This document shows positions 6,426-13,746 of a DNA stretch of 15,883 nt, in pieces (positions within the stretch are counted from its first letter, which is position 1; every line of letters starts with the position of its first letter). A model generated the notes under the pieces. That model did not search any database and was not told the DNA's origin. It saw only the letters and a program-made list of their open reading frames with translations. The translations under genes were made by a program, and so were the position numbers. Origin of the DNA: Candidatus Gallimonas caecicola (lineage in GTDB: Bacteria > Bacillota > Clostridia > Christensenellales > Borkfalkiaceae); assembly GCA_904394195.1 (NCBI GenBank), contig CAJFNH010000020.1, forward strand, positions 1 to 15,883. The letters are read 5' to 3'.

Positions 6426-6800
6426 TCATACCTGCATGCGTTTTTTGCGGAATACGGCGCGCACCCGCACGAGCGCGAGCACGATGAGAAATCCCCCGAA
6501 ACCGCGTTCGAGCAACGCGGAGGGAAGACGCGCCGCCAGAAGAGAGCCGAGCGCGGAAAACGCGAGCGCCGATAGCACGAGCGGAACGAGCCCTTCCCAG
6601 CGCAAAAGTCCGCTCTTTGCGTGCACGGGCAGCGCGAGCGCCGCCATGGGCAGAAAGGAGACGAGGTTGATGCCCTGCGCCGCGGCCTGATCGACGCCGA
6701 ACAGCGTGAGAAGCGGGATGAGCACCGTGCCGCCGCCCATGCCCATGCCGCCCAAAACGCCGCCCGCCAGCCCGCACAGGGCAAGGGTCAGAAACGCCAT
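6426..6800 (-). CDS. Half-size TSUP (TauE/SafE) membrane permease subunit, second half
   Basis: A 124-residue integral membrane protein corresponding to one PF01925 repeat, about half of the usual 240-270-residue TSUP transporter. GGVLGGMGMGGGTVLIPLL (residues 13-31) is the glycine-rich TSUP signature, followed by further hydrophobic helices (near 46-60, 68-86 and 97-109) and a basic end (RVRAVFRKKRMQV). TSUP proteins move sulfite, sulfonates or other small organic anions across the cytoplasmic membrane; the substrate here is unknown. ATG at 6800 lies inside the end of the preceding gene (13-base overlap), with AAGGCGG as a possible ribosome binding site, so the two halves are probably made together and pair as a heterodimer. 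Longer in-frame starts up to 6944 would be antisense-like, unconserved sequence. Confidence 0.85.
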   Translation of the reverse strand: MAFLTLALCGLAGGVLGGMGMGGGTVLIPLLTLFGVDQAAAQGINLVSFLPMAALALPVHAKSGLLRWEGLVPLVLSALAFSALGSLLAARLPSALLERGFGGFLIVLALVRVRAVFRKKRMQV

Positions 6801-7171
6801 GCAAACACCGCCTTGACGCCCGCGAGCAGCATGACCGCCGAAAAGGCGAGATCGAGCGCGCGCGGCGGGAGCAGGGGCAGAAGCCTTGCCCCGAGATAGC
6901 CGCCCGCCAGCACGCCGATCGCCGTGGGCAGGAGCGCCGCCCACGGCACCAGCCCCGCAACGGTATAGACCGCGGCGCTCACGAGCGAGGCGGGCAGGAT
7001 GCAGGCGATGGCGGTGGCATGCGCCGCCGCCGTGCCCCGCCCCTCGATGCGCTCCAGAAGGGGGACGGCGATCATGCCCCCTCCGCCGCCGAACATGCCG
7101 TTTGCCGCGCCCACCGCGCCGCCGCCCGCAATGCGTGCGAAAAACCCTTTTTTTGTACCGTGAATGGTCAT
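6788..7171 (-). CDS. Half-size TSUP (TauE/SafE) membrane permease subunit, first half
   Basis: A 127-residue membrane protein, again one PF01925 repeat. AVGAANGMFGGGGGMIAVPLL (residues 20 onward) is the N-terminal-half TSUP signature, followed by three more hydrophobic segments (about 51-72, 75-93 and 104-123). ATG at 7171 is preceded by a perfect AGGAGG seven bases away, which decides the start over an in-frame codon at 7252. It overlaps the second-half gene by 13 bases. This split arrangement implies a two-subunit permease; a single frameshift joining them into one normal-length TSUP is less likely because each half has its own start codon and ribosome binding site. It is transcribed divergently from the large lipoprotein gene. 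Confidence 0.87.
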   Translation of the reverse strand: MTIHGTKKGFFARIAGGGAVGAANGMFGGGGGMIAVPLLERIEGRGTAAAHATAIACILPASLVSAAVYTVAGLVPWAALLPTAIGVLAGGYLGARLLPLLPPRALDLAFSAVMLLAGVKAVFAWRF

Positions 7172-7262
7172 CCGGTCCCTCCTGTTTTTCTGCAGTTTGT
7201 CCGAATGGCGGTAATTTTTTTCTCTTTCACGCGATTTCATAACGATTTTCACGCGGAATTGC

Positions 7263-7291
7263 TTGCGTCCGAAAGCATTTTATATTAAAAT
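7263..7291 (+). promoter_or_regulatory. Promoter of the large lipoprotein gene
   Basis: TTGCGT (7263-7268), 17 bases, TAAAAT (7286-7291) on the plus strand. The predicted start near 7298 leaves a 60-base leader containing a hairpin. The -10 lies two bases from the -10 of the divergent TSUP promoter, so polymerase binding at the two should exclude one another. Confidence 0.6.
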
Positions 7292-7306
7292 AGAGAAGTA
7301 TCTCAA
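7279..7306 (-). promoter_or_regulatory. Divergent promoter of the TSUP gene pair
   Basis: Minus strand TTGAGA (7306-7301), 16 bases, TATAAA (7284-7279). It overlaps the lipoprotein promoter almost completely. The predicted leader to the TSUP ATG at 7171 is about 100 bases. Confidence 0.5.
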
Positions 7307-7319
7307 TAAGGACAAAGTA

Positions 7320-7339
7320 CGGGGAGCTTACACTCCCCG
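7320..7339 (+). promoter_or_regulatory. GC-rich hairpin in the lipoprotein leader
   Basis: CGGGGAG (7320-7326) and CTCCCCG (7333-7339) form a perfect 7-bp stem with the 6-base loop CTTACA. The AAAAAAGGAAG ribosome binding region starts four bases later and is left single-stranded. It could stabilise the mRNA or bind a protein; it has no T-run. Confidence 0.55.
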
Positions 7340-7358
7340 ACGGAAAAAAGGAAGACCT

Positions 7359-10300
7359 ATGGCTATCGATCCCAAGCAGAAATTCAGGCGCCGCTCCATT
7401 GCGGCGCTCGCGCTCGCGCTTTCGGCAACGCTCACGATGAGCGTTCTTGCCGCCTGCGCTCCCGCCGAAGATACGACGGACGACGAGGAGGAGACGACGA
7501 CCTCGCAGACGGATACCCAGACCATCCGCAACGGCAACTTTGAGTTCTATTCGGAGATGGACGTTGAGGACAGGAAGGAAAAGCTCGACCTCATCTCCTC
7601 GCCCACGAGCTGGTCGTTCACGTCCGGCTCCCCCACCTCCGATTCGGCGTCCGGCCTCATCGATACGACGGAATGGGACTACATTTCGGCTTCCGGCAGG
7701 GAGCTCACTTCCATCGAGGACGCCGTTGCGCACTGGAACGACGACGAGGTGACCGCCTACGACCGCCTGAAATTTTACTATGACTTCGAGGACGAGATCG
7801 ACGACCTCGACGCAGATTCGGAAGCGGCGCAGCTCTTTGACGACTACAGCTATTCTATCGACTACGACGACGTGCAGTACCTTTCCGAGATCAGCGAGGC
7901 GCCTGCGCCCCGCACCGGCGCCGCAGAGGGAGAGACGGGCGTTCTGATGATCCACAACCACCGCACTTCGGACGGCGTTCTGGGCACGGGGCAGTACTAC
8001 ACCTCCTCCACGACCATCACGTTGGACGCCGGCACGGCGGCAAAGGTGAGCGTGTGGGTGCGCACGAACGACCTCAAGCACTATTATGTCGAAAACGAGG
8101 AGACGGACGTTGCGGGCAATGCCGGCGCCTATATCCGCGTCAACCAGACGGTGGGCGGCACGGGAAGCGCTTCGCAGGCGCCCTATCCCGCCTATATCGA
8201 AAATATCAACACGGCGGGCGAGTGGAAGGAATACACCGTCTATATCCGTGCCAATTCCTTTGCCTCCTCCACCTTCACCATCCTGCTCGGGCTGGGGCAG
8301 GGTTCTTCGGACAACCGTCTGGGCTATGTGAACGGGTTTGCCTTCTTCGACGATCTCACCTGCGAGATCATCCCCTCCGCCGACTTTGACGCAGCGCTGC
8401 AGGAGAGCAACGAAAATCTGAACGCTGCCGACTGCAATATCGACACCGACGATTCCGACAAGCGCTTTGAAGGCAATTCCATCGACACGCTGCTCATCGA
8501 CCTTGACGTCGACCTGAACAATCCGGACGACGAGCAGGTCATCTTCCCGGACAGCTCGGCGGTCATCACCACCGATCCGGAGGGCGGAAAGTCGAATATC
8601 GTCTATGACGGCACCTATCCCAACGACTATGCGCAGGCGACGACGATCGGCGAACTTGCCACGGCAACCGGGAGCAACGCCTATCTGAAAAACATTTACG
8701 ACACCGACTTTACGAGCGGGAACGCCTACCTGTTTGACGGCACGATGGACGATCGTACCATCGTCATGCTCATGTCGGTGAGCAGCGCGCCCTATACGGC
8801 GACCTCGCAGGAGTACACCCTGGGCGAAGGAAAGCACATGATCGTCTCCTTCTGGGTCAAGACGAGCGAGATCAGCGGCACGGGCGCCTCGGCAACGCTG
8901 GTGGACGGCGAAAACCGCACGCAGATCGCCGCCTTCGATTCCACCGCGGCGGACACCGTGGACATCGACGACGAGACCACGGACATCTACAACGGCTGGG
9001 TACAGTGCTTCTTCTTCATCTCCAACGATACGCAGAGCGATAAGACTTTCCGTCTGGAGTTCTCCTACGGGCCTACAGACGTTGCAAGCGCGGAACAGAC
9101 CGCCTACGGCGACGGCTACGCGGCATTCGCCGACTTCCGCGTTCTGCGCGACGTCAATGCCAAGTATATCGACTTTGCCTCTTCGGACACCTATTCGCAG
9201 AAGGTCTCCCTGACGGGAGAAGTGGACAACGACTCCTCCTTCGACACGCCCGGCATCAATTACAGCAAGGACATCAGCCAGACGCTTGCCGTGCCCGCCA
9301 ACTTCACGGGCGTGCCCAACGCCAGCAAGTCCATCGTAACGGGCGGCGTAGAGAACGTTCTGCCCGAAACGTACGACCTCTATACAGGGCTTCTGGGCGC
9401 AAGCTATGCCGAAAACTATTATAATAACGGCACGGCATGGTCGGATGCGCTCAACGCCATCGCGGCAGCCAACAGCTATACGCCCGCCGGCCTTTCGGAG
9501 AGCGAAGCATGGTGGGCAAAGATCTTCGGCGACTATAACCTGAACGAGGGAACGCGCGCTTCCTCACGCATCGCCAATCAGCCGCTCGTGGTGCTCAACA
9601 CCTCCTCTTCCGCCGTAAACGCCTACGGTTTCCTCTCCGACAGCTTCACCGTCTCGGCAGACTCTTACCAGCGCATCTCGATGCGGGTCAAGCTCTCGCT
9701 GAACGCCACGGCGACCATCTACCTCATCGACACGTCCGACGTCAAGGCGGGTTACAACACCCCTCTCGCCCCCACCCTTCCCTCCGTCACCTTCTGGCAT
9801 GACGACGACGGGAATATCGTGTACGGCGATCCCACCTCGAGCGACTACAACGCCCGCACCGACGTGCTCTTCTACCTGGAGGAGAACGGTCTGTACACCA
9901 AGGCGGGCGCGGACGACGGCCGCTACTATGCGAACCTCAAAAATTATACGCAGGCGGAGAACGGCGATCTGCTGGCAGTGGACGCCGACGGCAACACGAC
10001 CATCGCCTTCTACTACAACGAGGCGGATGAAATGTACTACGCCTACCGCACCGAGATCCGCCGCGGCGAGTTCAGCTATTCGCAGCCGGTGTACGACATC
10101 TACAACTCGCTGACCGACGAGCAGAAGGCGGACGCCGACTATGTGCGCTACGATTACACGGACGCCGAAATGTCCGACTATGAAAGCGCCATCACCGTGC
10201 AGGGAACGCCCGAAAACGCCGGAAGATGGGTGGAGGTCACCTTCTATATCCACACCGGAAACGTTGCCAAGGACTACCGTCTGGAAGTGTGGGCGGGCTC

Positions 10301-11000
10301 GCGCGAGTACACGGTGAACGACGACGGCACGGCGTCGCCTGCCGGCACGCAGATCCCCGCGGGAGCGTACTTCTTCTTTGACGACTACTCCTCCACGGAC
10401 GTGTCCGACAACTACGACAGCTTGCTTGCCGAGGCGCAGGACGATCTGAAGCAGAACAGCGCAAATCTGGTCGATCCCGACGATCCTTCCTCCAACCTGA
10501 AGGACACGTTCGCGCTCTACTACACCTACACCTTCTACGACGCCGCAAGCTATCTGCGCTACGACGCGACGACGGACGAGGAAGGCCTGGGCAACCCCTA
10601 CGGCTCGTACACGCAGTCCACTTACAGCGAAGGCATCGCATGGCTGCGCTATGAGGCGGGCACCAACAGTACCCTCTTCCTCGACTATGCTTCGACGGAC
10701 GTGACCGTCACGGCGGACGACCTGACCTCCGACGACGATACGACGACGGACGACGGCGGCGATACGACGGGCGACACCAACGTGTGGCTGATCATCTCCT
10801 CCGGCGTTCTGGCGTTCGCGCTCGTATTCGCCATCGTTGCGATCATCGTACGCCGCGTCCACAAGAAGCTGGGCAAGCACACGAAGGTCAAGCCCGCAAA
10901 GGATAAGCGCGTCCGGCCCGGGAAGGAAAAGCCCGCGGCGCCTGCGGCGGAAGAGGCCCACGCCGAGCCGAAGGACGAGAACGATCCTTATAACGAATAA
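7359..11000 (+). CDS. Large surface lipoprotein with three CBM4/9-like jelly-roll modules and C-terminal membrane helix
   Basis: A 1213-residue exported protein of unknown function. ATG at 7359 follows AAAGGAAG; earlier in-frame codons precede the predicted RNA start. Residues 1-33 are a lipoprotein signal with RRR and lipobox LAAC (Cys33), then an acidic Thr/Glu-rich linker. RNGNFEF at 57 resembles the start of CBM4/9 modules. The same pattern occurs three times: a strand like VSVWVRT, VSFWVKT or ISMRVKL (about 225, 492 and 772), a strand W-x-E-YTVYIRA, W-x-QCFFFIS or W-x-EVTFYIH (about 287, 545 and 954), then a closing FFDD, FADF or FFDD strand (about 329, 589 and 1006). The body is rich in Asp and Tyr. 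Residues 1141-1164 are a membrane helix, followed by a 49-residue basic, then acidic cytoplasmic tail. Polysaccharide binding at the cell surface is a guess from the fold; no catalytic motif was recognised. Monocistronic. Confidence 0.8.
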   Translation: MAIDPKQKFRRRSIAALALALSATLTMSVLAACAPAEDTTDDEEETTTSQTDTQTIRNGNFEFYSEMDVEDRKEKLDLISSPTSWSFTSGSPTSDSASGLIDTTEWDYISASGRELTSIEDAVAHWNDDEVTAYDRLKFYYDFEDEIDDLDADSEAAQLFDDYSYSIDYDDVQYLSEISEAPAPRTGAAEGETGVLMIHNHRTSDGVLGTGQYYTSSTTITLDAGTAAKVSVWVRTNDLKHYYVENEETDVAGNAGAYIRVNQTVGGTGSASQAPYPAYIENINTAGEWKEYTVYIRANSFASSTFTILLGLGQGSSDNRLGYVNGFAFFDDLTCEIIPSADFDAALQESNENLNAADCNIDTDDSDKRFEGNSIDTLLIDLDVDLNNPDDEQVIFPDSSAVITTDPEGGKSNIVYDGTYPNDYAQATTIGELATATGSNAYLKNIYDTDFTSGNAYLFDGTMDDRTIVMLMSVSSAPYTATSQEYTLGEGKHMIVSFWVKTSEISGTGASATLVDGENRTQIAAFDSTAADTVDIDDETTDIYNGWVQCFFFISNDTQSDKTFRLEFSYGPTDVASAEQTAYGDGYAAFADFRVLRDVNAKYIDFASSDTYSQKVSLTGEVDNDSSFDTPGINYSKDISQTLAVPANFTGVPNASKSIVTGGVENVLPETYDLYTGLLGASYAENYYNNGTAWSDALNAIAAANSYTPAGLSESEAWWAKIFGDYNLNEGTRASSRIANQPLVVLNTSSSAVNAYGFLSDSFTVSADSYQRISMRVKLSLNATATIYLIDTSDVKAGYNTPLAPTLPSVTFWHDDDGNIVYGDPTSSDYNARTDVLFYLEENGLYTKAGADDGRYYANLKNYTQAENGDLLAVDADGNTTIAFYYNEADEMYYAYRTEIRRGEFSYSQPVYDIYNSLTDEQKADADYVRYDYTDAEMSDYESAITVQGTPENAGRWVEVTFYIHTGNVAKDYRLEVWAGSREYTVNDDGTASPAGTQIPAGAYFFFDDYSSTDVSDNYDSLLAEAQDDLKQNSANLVDPDDPSSNLKDTFALYYTYTFYDAASYLRYDATTDEEGLGNPYGSYTQSTYSEGIAWLRYEAGTNSTLFLDYASTDVTVTADDLTSDDDTTTDDGGDTTGDTNVWLIISSGVLAFALVFAIVAIIVRRVHKKLGKHTKVKPAKDKRVRPGKEKPAAPAAEEAHAEPKDENDPYNE

Positions 11001-11006
11001 GCGAAG

Positions 11007-11042
11007 AAAAACTCACGCGTTTGCGTGAGTTTTTCTTTTTTG
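11007..11042 (+). terminator. Rho-independent terminator of the lipoprotein gene
   Basis: AAAAACTCACGC (11007-11018) pairs perfectly with GCGTGAGTTTTT (11023-11034) around a 4-base loop, followed by CTTTTTTG. It starts six bases after the TAA stop. Confidence 0.93.
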
Positions 11043-11046
11043 TTTC

Positions 11047-11081
11047 AAAAAGGGCGGCTGTGCGTATCTGCGCAGCCGCCC
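11047..11081 (-). terminator. Rho-independent terminator of the uvrA2-like gene
   Basis: GGGCGGCTG (11052-11060) pairs with CAGCCGCCC (11073-11081); on the minus strand the stem is followed by five T's. It sits nine bases beyond the stop codon, back to back with the lipoprotein terminator, which insulates the two convergent transcripts. Confidence 0.88.
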
Positions 11082-11089
11082 TCGATCGG

Positions 11090-13573
11090 TCAGAGATATC
11101 TGCCCGTGATGCTCGCCGCATTTGCCGCGATCTGTTCGGGTGTGCCGCACGCCACGATGCGCCCGCCCTCCTCGCCGCCGCCCGGCCCCATGTCGATCAC
11201 ATAGTCGGCGCTGCGGATGACGTCAAGGTCATGCTCGATGACAACGACGGTCGCACCGCTTGCGATGAGCGCCTGAAAGACCCTCGTCAGCGTGCGCACA
11301 TCCAGCGGGTGCAGCCCGATGGTGGGCTCGTCGAACACGAACACGCTGTCCGACTGTCCCCTGCCCATCTCGCTTGCAAGTTTGAGCCGCTGCGCCTCCC
11401 CGCCCGAGAGCCCGGGCGTCTGCTCGCCGAGGGTGAGATAGCCCAGCCCCAGCTCGCAAAGCACCTGCAGCCGCTCCCGTACGAGCTTCATCCCGCGGCA
11501 GGCGCAAAGCGCCGTATGCACGTCCATCGACATGAGCTCGGGCAGCGAATGCTCGCCGTCCGCGCAGGCGGCGCGCACGCGCGACGCATCCTTGGAATAG
11601 CGTGCGCCGCGGCACTCGGGACAGGGGATATCGACGTCGGGCAGAAACTGCACGTCCAGGCTCACCGTACCCGTTCCGTCGCACACGGAGCAGCGCAGCT
11701 TTCCCGTGTTGTAGGAAAAGTCCCCCGCCTTATAGCCGAGCGCCTTCGCCTGCGCACTGCGGGCGAAGATCTTGCGCAGTTCGTCGTGCACACCCGCATA
11801 CGTCGCCACCGTGGAGCGCACGTTGATGCCGATGGGCGTTGCGTCGATGAGCTTGACCTGCGCGATACCCTCCGCCTCGACCGCGCGCACATGGGGCGGC
11901 AGCTTTTTCCCCTGCGCATGCGCCTCCAGCGCGGGCACAAGGCTCTCGAGCACGAGCGTCGTCTTACCGGAGCCGGATACGCCCGTCACCACCGTCAGCC
12001 TCCCCTTGGGAATATCCACGGAGAGCGGCTTCACCGTGTGGATAGCAGACGTGGACAGGCGGATATGCCCGAGCGCGAACAGTTCGTTTGCGGCAAGGGC
12101 GGGGCGCAGGCGCTCCCTGACGCCCACGCCGAGAAAGCGCCCGATGAGCGAGCGTTCGTTGCGCATGAGCTCGCCGACGCTGCCCTGCGCAATGACGTTG
12201 CCCCCGCCCGCGCCGGCGCCCGGTCCCATCTCAACGATATGGTCGGCTTCCGAGAGGATCTGTGCGTCGTGGTCGACGAGGATGACGGAGTTGCCGTCCG
12301 CCACCAGATCGTGCATGACGCCCACAAGCCCCGCGATATTGGAGGGATGCAGCCCGATGGAGGGCTCGTCCAGAACGTACAAAACGCCCGTCGTGCGGTT
12401 CCTCACGGCGCGGGCGAGCTGCATGCGCTGCCGCTCGCCCGTGGAGAGCGTGGCGGACGCCCTGTCCAACGTGAGGTAGCCCAGCCCCAGATCGAGCAGC
12501 CGTCTTGCGACGCCCGCAAAGGAATCGCAGATGCTCTGCGCCATCGGGCGCATCTCCTCGGGCAGGCTCGCGGGCACGCCCGCCACCCAGTCGTTGAGTG
12601 CCGAGAGCGTCATGCGGCACGCCTCGTCCAGCGGGATGCCGCGCAGGCGGGGTGCGCGCGCGGCGGCGCAAAGGCGCGTTCCGCCGCAATCGGGGCAGAC
12701 GTCCTGCTTCAAAAACTTCTCCACCCGCTTCATGCCGCTCTCGTCCTTGACTTTGGCAAGCGCGTTTTCCACGGTATAGACGGCGTTATAATAGGTAAAA
12801 TCCAGCTCGGTGGCGACCTCGGAATTTTTTGCCCGGTAGAGGATGTGCTTCTTTTCGGCGGGACCGTTGTAGACGATATCCTTCTCCCGCTCGGTAAGCT
12901 CACGGAAGGGCACGTCGGTGCGCACCCCCATCGCGCGGCAGACATCCGTCATGAGCGACCACATGAGGGAATTCCACGGCGCAACGGCGCCCTGGTCGAT
13001 GGTGAGGCTCTCGTCGGGCACGAGGGTGCTCCTGTCCACCGTGCGCACGACGCCCGTGCCGTCGCAGGCGGGACAGGCGCCCTGGCTGTTGAAGGCGAGC
13101 TCCTCGGCGGACGGGGCGTAGAACGCGGCGCCGCATTCGGGACAGACGAGTTCTTTCCCCGCCGCGACCGCGAGCGAGGGCGTAAGATAGTGTCCGTTCG
13201 GGCAGCGGTGGCTGGCAAGGCGCGAATACATCAGGCGCAGACTGTTTAAAAGCTCGGTGCCCGTTCCGAACGTGGAGCGGATGCCGGGCACAGCGGGGCG
13301 CTGGTGCAGCGCGAGCGCGGCGGGCACATACAGCACCTCGTCCACCTGCGCCTTCGCCGCCTGCGTCATGCGCCGCCGCGTGTAGGTGGAGAGCGCCTCC
13401 AGATAGCGCCGCGACCCTTCCGCATACAGCACGCCGAGCGCCAGCGAGGATTTGCCCGAGCCGGATACGCCCGCGATGCCCACGATCTCATGCAGCGGGA
13501 TGCGCACGTCGATATTCTTCAGGTTGTGCACCCGCGCGCCGCGGATGACGATGGAACGGGGAATTTCTTCCAT
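11090..13573 (-). CDS. UvrA2-type excinuclease ABC subunit A paralogue
   Basis: An 827-residue twin-ABC DNA-binding ATPase of the UvrA family. ATG at 13573 follows AAAGGAGG by six bases. Walker A motifs: GVSGSGKSS (Lys41) and GVSGSGKTT (near 537). Signature motifs: LSTGERQR (near 375) and LSGGEAQR (near 725). Walker B: LDEPSIGLHP (near 403) and FDEPTIGLHP (near 750). Zinc-binding cysteines occur as CPECG plus CPACDGTG (145-170), CPDCGGTR (near 292), and CSVCDGTG plus CPECRGARY (628-655). Canonical UvrA is about 940 residues; here the stretch between HRCPNGHY and CPECG is only about 20 residues where the UvrB-binding and signature insert normally lies. That matches class II UvrA (UvrA2, DrrC-like), linked to tolerance of DNA-binding drugs rather than to standard repair with UvrB. 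Monocistronic, with its own promoter and terminator. A housekeeping uvrA is expected elsewhere. Confidence 0.88.
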   Translation of the reverse strand: MEEIPRSIVIRGARVHNLKNIDVRIPLHEIVGIAGVSGSGKSSLALGVLYAEGSRRYLEALSTYTRRRMTQAAKAQVDEVLYVPAALALHQRPAVPGIRSTFGTGTELLNSLRLMYSRLASHRCPNGHYLTPSLAVAAGKELVCPECGAAFYAPSAEELAFNSQGACPACDGTGVVRTVDRSTLVPDESLTIDQGAVAPWNSLMWSLMTDVCRAMGVRTDVPFRELTEREKDIVYNGPAEKKHILYRAKNSEVATELDFTYYNAVYTVENALAKVKDESGMKRVEKFLKQDVCPDCGGTRLCAAARAPRLRGIPLDEACRMTLSALNDWVAGVPASLPEEMRPMAQSICDSFAGVARRLLDLGLGYLTLDRASATLSTGERQRMQLARAVRNRTTGVLYVLDEPSIGLHPSNIAGLVGVMHDLVADGNSVILVDHDAQILSEADHIVEMGPGAGAGGGNVIAQGSVGELMRNERSLIGRFLGVGVRERLRPALAANELFALGHIRLSTSAIHTVKPLSVDIPKGRLTVVTGVSGSGKTTLVLESLVPALEAHAQGKKLPPHVRAVEAEGIAQVKLIDATPIGINVRSTVATYAGVHDELRKIFARSAQAKALGYKAGDFSYNTGKLRCSVCDGTGTVSLDVQFLPDVDIPCPECRGARYSKDASRVRAACADGEHSLPELMSMDVHTALCACRGMKLVRERLQVLCELGLGYLTLGEQTPGLSGGEAQRLKLASEMGRGQSDSVFVFDEPTIGLHPLDVRTLTRVFQALIASGATVVVIEHDLDVIRSADYVIDMGPGGGEEGGRIVACGTPEQIAANAASITGRYL

Positions 13574-13603
13574 TTCCGCCTCCTTTTGAGCGATTCGCCT
13601 GTC

Positions 13604-13632
13604 ATTATACCACATTTTGTCCGTCCGCGCAA
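13604..13632 (-). promoter_or_regulatory. Sigma-A promoter of the uvrA2-like gene
   Basis: Minus strand TTGCGC (13632-13627), 17 bases, TATAAT (13609-13604) with a TG extension (TGGTATAAT). The leader is short, about 25 bases, and includes the AAAGGAGG ribosome binding site. Confidence 0.82.
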
Positions 13633-13669
13633 CGCCTGTTTTCGGCCGTCCGGAAAGCTCTGCAAAAAA

Positions 13670-13723
13670 TTTACAACTTTTTTACAAATTTATGAAGACT
13701 TTCCGCGCGAAATACTATATAAT
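13670..13723 (+). promoter_or_regulatory. Promoter with Pho-box-like direct repeats for the phospholipase-like operon
   Basis: TATAAT (13718-13723) is a perfect -10, but the base-paired -35 slot reads AAGACT. Upstream, TTTACA (13670-13675), five bases, TTTACA (13681-13686) are direct repeats on an 11-bp period. With the start near 13730 they lie at about -60 and -49, the same places as the two distal hexamers of the propeller promoter at 1554-1607. This fits the B. subtilis PhoP box consensus TT(A/C/T)A(C/T)A with about 5-base spacers. Only two of the usual four repeats are perfect. Confidence 0.55.
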
Positions 13724-13746
13724 GGATGGGTAAACGGAGAGAAGAA

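Noticed and set aside
6313..7202. 11-base word GCAGTTTGTCC repeated at 6313-6323 and 7192-7202, upstream of ppx and of the TSUP pair
   Set aside because: A window of this size is expected to hold dozens of matching 11-mer pairs by chance, and the copies sit at different distances from their genes.
7263..7358. Upstream in-frame start for the lipoprotein
   Set aside because: It would begin in the -35 box and displace the signal peptide; ATG at 7359 has AAAGGAAG and gives a proper lipobox signal.
7227..10961. Long minus-strand open frames inside the lipoprotein gene
   Set aside because: They mirror the Asp/Thr/Ser-rich lipoprotein codons (giving Val/Arg-rich strings); no independent start signals.
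11021..13249. 742-codon plus-strand frame opposite the uvrA2-like gene
   Set aside because: Antisense of a clear ABC ATPase; the start lies inside a terminator hairpin.
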